Assembly: GCA_963576735.1 (NCBI GenBank)
Contig: OY755198.1
Span: forward strand, 6,200,001 to 6,264,000
From: Bedellia somnulentella
Lineage: Eukaryota; Arthropoda; Insecta; Lepidoptera; Bedelliidae
DNA length: 64,000 bases
Direction of reading: 5' to 3'
Shown here: piece after piece, positions 55,139 to 64,000 of the stretch
Position numbering within the stretch: the first letter of the stretch is position 1
How the letters are laid out: each line of letters begins with the position of its first letter
Program-made: the position numbers and the translations under genes
The notes under the pieces: generated by a model
The model's input: the letters and a program-made list of their open reading frames with translations, nothing else
Databases searched by the model: none
Told to the model about the DNA's origin: nothing

Positions 55139-55975
55139 AATATTAATCATTTTCTTTTTGTTATTTGTTTCCTAATAATTTAGCCATTTAGAAACTTATT
55201 ATTTGATGATATTTGCCATATATATATATGTTCGGTAACATAATATATTTGTTGTTATTGAAATCATGGGAAGATCCTTACAAAAAATACCACAATTTTT
55301 CTTCACAAATTCTTTTTGTGTTAACACCGATTGTGCGAAAGAAAGACATATAGGGTGCCAGTGCCACGCGCGTTATCTGTCTATAGGTAGTTGGTCTGAG
55401 AATAGAATAGACTTGCCGGGTGTCTTGTTATCAATAATATAAAGTGTTCACGCCAGATTATTAAGTGCTAGTTTTAATGTACACGCGGCTTTAGCATAGT
55501 CTATATTGAGTGATTGATAGATGGATAGATAAAAACTACTCTTGACTTGATCTCTGATTTGAATGGCGGGTTGTTGCATTGTGAAATTGTAATTAATTTT
55601 GTATTGTAATTGAATTGTATAAAGTTTCAGTCTTTTCATAATAATAGTAAGGGGCAGTTAACACTATTGTCATATTTGTGTTGTGAAATACCATTGTCGG
55701 TTGAAACAAAACTTTGAAGTGCGTTTGGAGTGGTGCACGTTTTGAACCCGAAATCATTTATAACCCGAAGAGATTAGTAGAATACGAAAGGAACCAAGGA
55801 AAGATTCACTAGAAACGATATTCCTTGGACAGGGAATCGTATTGTTGATCAAAGATTGAATGCATTCAGATCTAAACAAAATACAGAACAATAACACCAC
55901 TTGGAATAACAAAGGACTGAACAACTCACCTTCCAGTGGCAGGTGAGTCCAATTGTTATATTAGGTTTTAATATA
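55139..55975. other. No gene recognised; possible LTR end before the PBS
   Basis: The 33-bp word GAATAGAATAGACTTGCCGG at 55398 also occurs at 54010. Sequence before 55977 could be a 5' LTR, but its start is unclear. Confidence 0.3.
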
Positions 55976-55977
55976 AC

Positions 55978-55991
55978 TGGTAGCAGAGCAG
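55978..55991 (+). other. Orphan retroelement primer-binding site
   Basis: TGGTAGCAGAGCAG is complementary to the 3' end of insect initiator tRNA-Met (acceptor AGCAGAG ... CUCUGCUACCA as I recall it) and lies where an LTR would end. No gag or pol follows before the Helitron at 56270. Confidence 0.4.
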
Positions 55992-56269
55992 AAACACATG
56001 AACATAAAGCTTTTCTTCAAATTTTGAATTTGGTGATTATATATCAGGTGTTCAAAATAACGGTTTAAAATTCCATACTTGTACGATGATATTTTCAGCT
56101 AATCCATGGCCTTTCACGCCTCTCAAAATGCTGTACTGGATGGATCCAAAGTTTGTGCTTCGTTTGTTATCAGTTATCATCACTTACGGGCTAATTACTA
56201 TGTTTTACGCATTATTCAAGATTTAAATTGGTAGAGCCGTTATTAAACGATGTTGATAAGAGAAGGTAG

Positions 56270-56770
56270 GTCGATTGATCTGTGACCTTTTCAGCGACTG
56301 CAAAAGTGCAAAACCGTTCAAATCGGTTTGTGCGTTCTGGACGTAAATCTTCAGGAAACCCGTACTTATTTTATATAGTAGATAAATACACATCTAATTA
56401 TATATTAAACTCAGGTGTCAGTCAGTGTTTGTCATCAAACTCTTCCAAAACGGCTGAACCGATTTTAATGAAATTTTGCATACACATTCGGTAGGTCTGA
56501 GAGTGGGGTTATAATTTTTATACTCCTGAGTGATAAGGGTTGTACATTCATAACATTTTGTTTTTATTTTATCGACTAGAAATTACCTAGAAATATATAT
56601 ATATAAAAAAGTGGTATAAAAACAGATGAACGATCTTGCTGAAAATTGTTGGAGAGGTAGCTTAGAACCAGGAAAAAGACTTAGGATATATATCATCACG
56701 CTGAATATCGAAAGGAGTAAGCAGTAAAACTATTTAACACCGTCCGTGCGAAGCCGGGGCGGACTACTAG
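56270..56770 (+). mobile_element. Helitron 3' part
   Basis: A lepidopteran Helitron-type body (GGCTGAACCGATTTTAATGA) with 3' hairpin CCGTGCGAAGCCGGGGCGGA and end CTAG at 56767-56770 before T. The 5' limit is uncertain. Non-coding. Confidence 0.7.
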
Positions 56771-56838
56771 TAATTTATACGGCATAACAACGTTTGCCGG
56801 TTCAGCTAGTTTCAATGTTTCTTTTCTTAAATGATTAA

Positions 56839-57442
56839 CCCTCGGCATGCCTGGTTGGGTCTGTGAGACCCACCGCAGCCGTTAAACCGTTATAATTCAT
56901 TGTAATTTGAAATTCGCGCGCAACCGCTCTCAGTAGCTGACTGTAGTGAAATGATTGTCGCCCTCCGCCCGCTACCTCAGTCCGGGGCCTGCTCCAGTAG
57001 TGAAAGGATCATGTAATCATCAAAGTGATAGAACATACAATTTTCCAGTGTGGAAATTGCTATGTTTCCGAAAAATAACGTTGGAAATGAAGAAGACTAA
57101 TTATTTTAGCTTAGAATATAAGATAACGTATGTGCATTATGATCCCCAAAGTCTGATTGTGATTTCTTTAGTTTTAGTTAATTTTGCATGTTTATGAACA
57201 TAAGATGTTTAATTCTACGTTAAAAAACAAGGTAAAAGTTTGATTAAAAAATCTTTTGAAAATATTATTAATTCGAACACATATTTTATTTAAAACCCTA
57301 AAAAACATGTTTAATTTTATTATAAAATCAAAAAATATACTACATTGATATCAATTTGTAGGAGAAAAAAATATTTAAATTTAGGGTCTCACCGACCCAC
57401 CAGGCACGCCATGTAACTTTTTTCTACCAGGCACGCCGAGGG
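56839..57442. mobile_element. 604-bp piggyBac-type MITE
   Basis: TTAA at 56835-56838 and 57443-57446. Ends CCCTCGGCATGCCTGGT and the mirror CCCTCGGCGTGCCTGGT. A GGGTCT-GTGAGACCC inner motif recurs. TTAA duplication and CCC ends are diagnostic of piggyBac. No ORF. Confidence 0.92.
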
Positions 57443-57945
57443 TTAATAAGCATAGGTCGGATAATCGAATGCATATTTACCTAAAGTTGACCGGCGGCTT
57501 AGTATGGAAACCACTTCTTTATCGTAAAGATTTCGGGATTTCGGAATTGATGCATTTAATATTCGGAATATAGAATTAAATGTATTTTCATTACGTTTGA
57601 AGTGTTTTCTATTACAATATATTATTTGTATGTACATTACTTGTATGGAAAAAAACCCAATGTTTCGGGATGAATACCGTTAGCGTTTTGGTTATAAATA
57701 TAATTGAATGCACACTCAAATAAAGGTTTTTAAATGAGGAGGCGTAATTATTTGCGTTGAGAACAATATTTGAATAACATTGTAAAGCTTGTTGTGCACT
57801 TAGCTGCACATTTACTAACGTTAAGATTTTAACTATTATGGAATATATCGAAAAATAAATGGAGATCAATTTCAGTTTTGAATTTACAATTCTCGTTATG
57901 TTCGATTGTTATCAAAACACTATGTATATATTATTTTCAACTCTT
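57443..57945. other. No recognised feature, AT-rich
   Basis: Only short open frames of skewed composition; no repeats or RNA supported. Confidence 0.4.
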
Positions 57946-57948
57946 AAG

Positions 57949-58043
57949 TTAAAGGTGAAAAGGTGGAGCAACTTTATTTAATAAAAAAATAATGTATTTT
58001 TGTCTTTTTTTAGCACATGCTACCCTTTTTCTTTCACCTTTAA
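57949..58043. repeat. Small inverted-repeat sequence (~95 bp)
   Basis: TTAAAGGTGAAAAGG at the left and CTTTCACCTTTAA at the right. MITE-like. Confidence 0.6.
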
Positions 58044-58167
58044 AATACTTAATACATATTTGCATCGACGTTTAAAATTCAGTTTAAGTGCAGATGCTTG
58101 CGAATATCCATTATGAATTATGATGTTCGAAGCTTAGTAGCTAGTTATTTTATAAAAAAATAATATC

Positions 58168-58350
58168 TATACTAATATTATAAAGCTGAAGAGTTTGTTT
58201 GTTTGAACGCTAGGATCTCAGGAACTACCCAATCAAATTGAAAAAATCTTTTTGTGTTGGATAGTCCATTTATTGAGAAAGGTTTTAGGCTATATATCAT
58301 CACGCTGCGACCAACAGGAGCAAACTATCAGCGAATAATGTTGCAAAAAC
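58168..58350 (+). mobile_element. Helitron 5' end fragment
   Basis: CTATACTAATATTATAAAGC, then GAACGCTAGGATCTCAGGAA and ATATCATCACGCTGCGACCA, the usual start of a moth Helitron family. The 3' part is missing. Confidence 0.7.
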
Positions 58351-58797
58351 GGGGATAATTATTCATACTAAGGCTTCCGTTGTGTGCGCTGCGTAAACGG
58401 TTTAAGTTACCCAAAAAAGATGTAGTAAAGAATTATTTCTCTTTAAATGATCTAAAAAAATGCCCGCGACAGTATATGTCTAACTTTTAAGTTTCACTTA
58501 CTATAACCATTTTTATGGTAAATAAATTTGGTCGATTTAATGCATAATTGCCATAATGTTTTATCAACATAATATTAATCTTTATCCAAATAAATATGTT
58601 GTTGATTTAGAGTATTTATTTGAGAACAAAATTGTCCTTGACATCACTTAATTTAAATAAACATCTTAGAAGATAATACAATTTTAAAATTACTCCGTAA
58701 CAAAATTTACACGCGTGCATGAAGCCAAGACAAGACGCTGCGCTGGCCGGCGAGCGAGGTCACTTGCGCGAGAAGCTTATGTTCAAGCCTAATCTTA

Positions 58798-58865
58798 TTA
58801 ATATTATAAATGTGAAAGTTTAGATGTTTGTGTGTTTGTAGCTAAATGAAGACTAATTCACAGAA
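58798..58865 (+). mobile_element. Second short Helitron-like 5' fragment
   Basis: CTTATTAATATTATAAATGT and GTTTAGATGTTTGTGTGTTT. It ends where the LINE fragment begins. Confidence 0.5.
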
Positions 58866-58871
58866 CACATT

Positions 58872-59515
58872 GATAGACCAAAAAATTTAAGACCACAATC
58901 GCGATTGGCTGCTCCCCAGTCGAAATTAAGCTTAGTACATTCTGGTCCATACGCAATGGCTGTAAAAATTTACAATAATATTCCGCAACAAATAAAAAAT
59001 GAAACTAATATAGTGAAATTTAAAAAATACCTGAAAGACTTTCTCATTCGTAAATGCTACTACTCTTTAAATGAATATTTGGACTTATCTAATTGATCTG
59101 TATTATTACATTAGTATTATATAAACTATAACTAGACATTTATAAAGTTAAATATAATAATATTATATTATTTAACTTATAATTTATTTAAATTGGCTAT
59201 TTAACTAGATAGAAAAAGACATACAATTATTTTTTGACATGAATTTAATATGCGGACCTTTAATATATTTTTAATTTAATTAACTTGTAGTAATAATAAA
59301 ATAAGCTAGTATTATAATTTAGCAATAAAGTTTAGTTTTAAGTTTTTAATTTTTCCGTTTTATATCTTTTTATGTATTTTTTAATCATACTTGTGTTTTA
59401 TTTAGAATTGTCTTTTTTTTTTTTTTTTATTATTTACCTTTTATAACTTTTATTTGTAAGTTTATATTATGCGGTGCCCTATCAGGGTTCAAGTTATGGC
59501 TCATTAAATAAAAAC
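58872..59515 (+). pseudogene. LINE ORF2 C-terminus (to 59096) and 3' UTR
   Basis: Open frame with AVKIYNNIPQQIKNE and a KCYYSLNEYL end, a CR1/Jockey-type tail, then an A/T-rich 3' UTR ending near AAATAAAAACAACC (59506). The 5' part is truncated. The next LINE begins downstream, so the two copies lie head to tail. Confidence 0.65.
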
Positions 59516-59961
59516 AACCTGTATCACCTTGTATGTTATTAATTATTATAGTTTATAATTATATATACTTTTCTTTTCTTTATATTAAGTGAATTTATCA
59601 TATAAAAATCTTTTTCTACTGAGCTATTTAATCGCATTCCTTCACTTATTATAATATTAGGTACTTATTAGAATTTGTGAGTACAAATTGTTTGTCGTAA
59701 AGGATATAATAAATAGTAAAACGTTAATATTTAAAACTAAATTAGGGTAGTGATAACACTCGGTGTCATATTTTGAGTGTTACATTTATGATTATATTGT
59801 TTAGTTAATAGAAAACAAACGATAAATAACAACTTTATATCTTTGTTGTAAGTAGGCGCTTGTGTGGATTGAAATATTGAAATATTTTAGTATTAGGATT
59901 ATCGTTAGCTATAGTAACGCTTTAAACTAGTATATAATATTAAGACTGTTCGTTTCGTAAA

Positions 59962-61296
59962 ATGGACTCGATTACAACTCGTAGAATGGCTGCCGAACAA
60001 AAATATGAAAAATTAAAAAGAGAGTTAAATGATGCAGAACAATTAAAAAATAGGCTTTTAGAAGAACGGGACGAAAACGTTTTAGCTATTCGTAATTTAA
60101 AGTTGAAAAATAGTAATCTTTTAGAAAAAATTGTGTTGCTTCGTGAATCTTACGACATTTCTCAAGTGGAATTAGAAAACCAGCAGATATTAATATTAAA
60201 GCATGAGGATCAGTGCGCAAAGCATGAAGTAGCTTTAGAGCGAATTCATATTCTGAATGAGCAGTTGGCAGAGGCACACGCTCAATTGGCGGAATTCCAT
60301 AGAATAAAGAATATTCACGAAGACTCTCACGCAGTTTCTTTATGTGCCGAACTTGAGGCAGAATCATTATCTTCTATGACCTCTTTTAAATATTCAAAAA
60401 CTTTCAGTCGTAAACAGTGTAAAAAATATAAATTAGTTAAAAAACGTATATACAACACAAACAAAAGTCTTATAAGTATGAAAAATAGTATAAAATTCAT
60501 AAACAAGTCTTACAGAAAAATTGATTTACTAAACCAAATAGATAGTTTGAATGATAAACTGAGTGAGCTGATTGTTAGTCAGGAAGATCTGCATTTAAGA
60601 TACAAACATATCGGCAGTCTTATAGACAAAGAGACGGTTACTCTGAATAGTCATATTTCCTCAAATAGCGTTATATCTCAGTCACCCCAACCAAGTAATG
60701 GGATTACATTACCAACTGTTAGCACGCGGCCGCCGCCGGCAAACAGAACATTAGTATTTTCGGACGGCATGGCCGTAGGTTTTGGCGAAATACTAAATAA
60801 GTATCTTAATCAACAGGTCATTAACCATTGCTATACGGGTGCAAACTTTAATTATATAGTAGAACGAATATTATTAGGCACTTATGACGAATATACAACG
60901 ATTGTCGTACTGGTCGGCAATAGTATAGGATTAAATAAGTATTTATTAAATAAAAGTATAAATAAACTTTTGGAAATACAAAAAATATATAAATGTAAAT
61001 TTATATTTTGTACCTTTCCATACTTACTTAATATGAAGCAGAATGACAATATTCATATTATGAATAATTTAATATGTCACGTGACATGTTGTCAAAGCGA
61101 CAATTTGTTTTGTTTGGATTTGAATAAGTTTTTACCTTATTCAAATTCTCGACTGGGTACTGTATACATACCCTTAAATCAAAAGCGGAACATTGCTAAA
61201 TTATTAGCATATAATATATCTGACCCCCATATATTTAATATAAGGGGAAACTTACTTCTAGTATGCGATGGTGGAAACCATAATTTAAACTTTTAA
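59962..61296 (+). CDS. LINE ORF1: coiled coil plus SGNH/esterase-like domain
   Basis: 444 codons with no lesions. Residues 15-140 are a long coiled coil (KLKRELNDAEQLKNRLLEE, regular Leu/Glu heptads), which in LINE ORF1 proteins drives trimer or multimer formation on RNA. Residues 150-190 are Lys/Arg/Ser-rich. Residues 265-420 look like a decayed SGNH-hydrolase fold (FSDGMAVGFG in the place of GDS, VLVGNSIGLN in the place of GxND); CR1-type ORF1 proteins are known to carry esterase-like domains. The final catalytic His block is not evident. Start ATG 59962 has context GTAAAATGG. ORF2 starts 8 bp after the stop. Confidence 0.7.
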   Translation: MDSITTRRMAAEQKYEKLKRELNDAEQLKNRLLEERDENVLAIRNLKLKNSNLLEKIVLLRESYDISQVELENQQILILKHEDQCAKHEVALERIHILNEQLAEAHAQLAEFHRIKNIHEDSHAVSLCAELEAESLSSMTSFKYSKTFSRKQCKKYKLVKKRIYNTNKSLISMKNSIKFINKSYRKIDLLNQIDSLNDKLSELIVSQEDLHLRYKHIGSLIDKETVTLNSHISSNSVISQSPQPSNGITLPTVSTRPPPANRTLVFSDGMAVGFGEILNKYLNQQVINHCYTGANFNYIVERILLGTYDEYTTIVVLVGNSIGLNKYLLNKSINKLLEIQKIYKCKFIFCTFPYLLNMKQNDNIHIMNNLICHVTCCQSDNLFCLDLNKFLPYSNSRLGTVYIPLNQKRNIAKLLAYNISDPHIFNIRGNLLLVCDGGNHNLNF

Positions 61297-61304
61297 GAGT
61301 GACA

Positions 61305-64000
61305 ATGGAAGAGCCTCCTGTCGTCCTTAAGTCGTCACCTAACATCAATATTGTAAACAAGGAAGGAGGTTCTTCTGGCAATATTAATAAAAAGAATACT
61401 TTACAAGGAGTCTCCCAGTTTAAACTTGTATGTCAAAATCCTGCAATTTGGGTTGGAGGAATATTTTAATATTTAATTAAAATAACAAATTGCATTTTTA
61501 TATGTTTATACTTGCAGTATTTTATTTCGAATATTTGTTTACAAAGTGACAGATTGTTTTTATTGACAATATAGATCAAAGATAAATAGGTAAATATTAG
61601 CAGACAAATGTATTATAAAAACCATAAATCAACACCTCCCCGTAATATTTAACCTATAAAAATAAAATATTAAAATTGTAGAAACAAATTTGTACACTTG
61701 CCGAAAAAAACTTACTGTACACGGCTGTACACGATACACAAGAGGAATTTCAAGTACTATTTTGAGACGGAATGATAGGAGTTATTGCGCCTTAGGGTTG
61801 GAGAGCTTTATCTGAGTATATGGTGATTGGGTGATTGGCAAAAGTTCTTTAAGGTAGATTGCTTCTTTACACGCCTCACCAAGTGCCATTATATTCCGTT
61901 GTGGAAAGAGCGACAGTACACTATTTACGTGCTTCCCACGAAATGGCTGTATCGCTCATCACGCGCATATCAAAAACTCATATCCTGTGTAGGATTTTCG
62001 GTCTATAACATTGCTTCCATAATCAGCATCAGTATATCCTACCAGGTAGTTGTGTTCCTTTTTGTAATTCAGCTTTAGGTCTTGTGATCCCTTTAAATAC
62101 TGCTGCACACGCTTGGCGGCTTTCCAATATTCCTCCCCGTAATGTGCATTGTACTAACTTAGGTAGGAAACTGCGAATGAAATGTCAGGTCGAGTTCCTA
62201 TGACAATGTACATTAATGAGCCGAGAAGCTATTAGTAAGGTACATCAGATGTCTTCTTGAACATTTTGAGTGTTCCTTGAGGTTTGACAAATGTCTTTCG
62301 CGGTTTTCTCTTTAATAATAAGAGGATAAATTAGAATACATACCGCAAGGACAACAATTTTTCTTTCGCTTGAAAATCTCTTGTTTTGACAAATGTCTTT
62401 AGCGGTCTTCTCTTTAATAATAAGAGGATACATTAAAACACATACCGCAAGGACCATTTTTCTTTCGCTTGAAAATCTCTTTTCATGAAGTTCGGAGTAT
62501 CCATGGAAGGAGAGTTTGTGACATAATCACAGAGGTCAGCTTCGTGCAAAACCATTTCCATGGCATAACTTCACATTGAATGGTTGATACCGTCGAGCTT
62601 CTTGAAGTAGCTGGACGAAGATGAGGGAATTGACTCATCCCGAGACGGTTCCATATTTTATGAGAAAACGAAAGAAGATACGAAAGAATAAAAGTCGATT
62701 AATAGTCAAGGAAGATTCAAACTGAAGGCCCATAACCTCCTGCAATTTGGGTTGGAGGAATATTTTAATATTTAATTAAAATAACAAATTGCATTTTTAT
62801 ATGTTTATACTTGCAGTATTTTATTTCGAATATTTGTTTACAAAGTGACAGATTGTTTTTATTGACAATATAGATCAAAGATAAATAGGTAAATATTAGC
62901 AGACAAATGTATTATAAAAACCATAAATCAACACAAAATACTCAGGGGTTTTCTTGTAAAGAATTAGAAATAGAACTGTTTTTGGAAAAATATGAAATAG
63001 ATTGTTTATGTGTTACTGAACACTGGCTTAAGAATTGCGAACTCATATTTGGTTTTGAAAACTATTATTTAGCTAGCAACTACTGCCGCAATTCTAAAGC
63101 CTGTGGTGGCTCCGCTATATTTTTAAAAAATAATATTAAATCAAAAATTCGTAATGATATTGTAAAGTTAAGCGTTGAGCAAGTCGTGGAATTATCCTGC
63201 ATAGAGTTAAAAAACTATTTCTTAGTATGTGTGTATCGACCCCCTTATAACCAAAATTATGATAAATTCGAAAATGTAATGGAAGATGTATTAAGCAAAG
63301 TTTTCAGGAATAAAAAACGTATAATAATATGTGGAGACTTCAATGTAGATCTCCTACAAGACAGTTATCTTAAAACACGGTTGATGAGTTTATTCCAATC
63401 GTTCAATTTAGAAAATTTATTCTTGGAACCGACTAGAATCAAAACATGCTTAGATAATGTATTTACTAATGCAGATTTTTCAAGTAAAAGTGTTATAAAT
63501 AAACTAAAGTCTGATCACAGCGGCCTTTTTGTTAGCTTTCCTCTAGAGATACCAGAACCAAAAATTGTTATTAAAAAAAGGCATATTACTGCTAGTAAAG
63601 TAGAAAAATATATAAATATAATAAGCTCTAAGTTGCCTACATTTACAATTAATAAAAACTCAGATACTAGCTATGATATCTTTTGTAATGTTCTGATAAA
63701 TGAGTTTAATGAAATTTTCAATGTAAAAAATTTAACTATTACCAGTAAATTTAAGTTTTGTGAGTGGGCAACACCAAGTATTTATAGATCAAGAGAAAAA
63801 CTCTTCGATTTATATGATCAAAAAGCTTATAGTAATAATAATGAATTGAGTGAATATGTAAAAAAATACTCAAAAATATTTAATAAAGTATGTAAAGAGG
63901 CTAAAGCCAGATACCTAAGCCGACGTATCCGAACATCCGATAATAAAGTTAAAACAGTGTGGAATATTATCAACACCCAAACAGGCCGAGGTAAACCATG
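61305..64000 (+). CDS. LINE ORF2 (APE endonuclease and start of linker), interrupted, 3' end outside
   Basis: ATG at 61305, 8 bp after ORF1. The frame runs to 61438 and resumes at 62939 after a copia-derived insertion; the duplicated CAAAA is the only extra sequence, and without the insert the frame is continuous. Endonuclease motifs then follow in order: TEHWL (catalytic Glu), GGSAIF, YRPPYNQN, CGDFNVDLL, SDHSGL. A basic linker continues to the window end without a stop. RT is outside. CR1/Jockey-type by endonuclease wording. The element was probably intact when hit. Confidence 0.85.
61439..61634 (-). repeat. LTR (3' of the copia element)
   Basis: 196 bp, identical to 62738-62933. Confidence 0.93.
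61840..62280 (-). pseudogene. Decayed copia RNase H region inside the element
   Basis: Readable words are TRPDISFAVSYLS, AAKRVQQYLKGS, YTDADYG and RKSYTGY, with at least four stops or shifts. Confidence 0.75.
62285..62485 (-). repeat. Internal ~105-bp tandem duplication
   Basis: Two copies contain TTGACAAATGTCTTT, CTCTTTAATAATAAGAGGAT and TTTTCTTTCGCTTGAAAATC, with about 10 percent difference. Confidence 0.85.
62738..62933 (-). repeat. LTR (5' of the copia element)
   Basis: 196 bp; its inner edge borders the primer-binding site. Confidence 0.93.

Larger units (their letters stand above)
61439..62933 (-). mobile_element. Short non-autonomous copia element with identical LTRs
   Basis: LTRs of 196 bp at 61439-61634 (3' LTR) and 62738-62933 (5' LTR) are identical by eye. 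On the minus strand the LTR begins TGTTGATTTATGG. Behind the 5' LTR stands GGTTATGGGCC (copia-type primer site, 62737-62727 region) and before the 3' LTR the polypurine tract ACGGGGAGG. CAAAA flanks both sides (61434-61438, 62934-62938). The interior is only 1.1 kb. Confidence 0.92.

Noticed and set aside
60086..60367. Minus-strand 93-codon frame
   Set aside because: Antisense of the ORF1 coiled coil; the plus-strand frame is longer and has domain signals.

Overview
The window looks like a piece of an AT-rich insect chromosome, most probably a moth or butterfly (Lepidoptera). The grounds are spliceable exons with GT/AG borders, a young RTE-clade LINE with a CATA-type 3' microsatellite tail and many short relatives, and the mix of piggyBac, Transib, mariner, Helitron, copia, gypsy and CR1/Jockey-like elements. 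I cannot name the species. Nothing bacterial or plasmid-like is present, and most of the 64 kb is mobile DNA, much of it nested.

Layout. 0-3.1 kb: 3' part of a Ty3/gypsy element (pol plus 3' LTR). 3.3-6.7 kb: an RTE copy split by a LINE insertion whose 3' UTR is an inverted duplication, itself carrying a ~1 kb TIR element. 6.8-7.1 kb: a likely host exon. 7.2-10.2 kb: SINEs. 10.4-12.4 kb: an intact piggyBac-like gene that has lost catalytic aspartates. 12.4-17.6 kb: a decayed copia element, SINEs, a MITE and a broken MADF exon. 18-25 kb: LINE and gypsy fragments and a 1.5 kb TIR element with a cysteine-cluster pseudogene. 25.4-27.5 kb: two minisatellites. 28.5-32.6 kb: a complete Transib transposon (RAG1-related transposase) with 5-bp target duplication. 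32.7-34.6 kb: a TTA-flanked TIR element containing a satellite made of RTE tails. 37.9-40.1 kb: an RTE copy with open reverse transcriptase but no endonuclease. 41.8-46.3 kb: a tRNA-derived SINE cut by a Mutator-like element, which holds a further 1.2 kb TIR element. 48.0-50.5 kb: three exons of a C2H2 zinc-finger gene on the minus strand, with a duplicated, broken exon copy. 51.4-53.7 kb: copia remnant and a PHD/coiled-coil ORF. 54-59.5 kb: SINEs, Helitron ends, an orphan retroelement primer site, a piggyBac MITE and a LINE tail. 60-64 kb: a CR1/Jockey-type LINE with ORF1 and the start of ORF2, the latter interrupted by a short copia derivative with identical LTRs.

How it fits together. Host coding content seems limited to the zinc-finger gene, one exon near 6.8 kb, and possibly the piggyBac-derived gene. 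The short RTE-like SINEs share their first ~80 bp and their tail with the RTE element, so the RTE machinery probably moves them. Several insertions can be read as exact events with target duplications, which gives a relative order of arrival. I did not find a wholly new gene system; the strongest candidates for follow-up are the piggyBac-derived gene, the intact Transib, and the small non-autonomous families.
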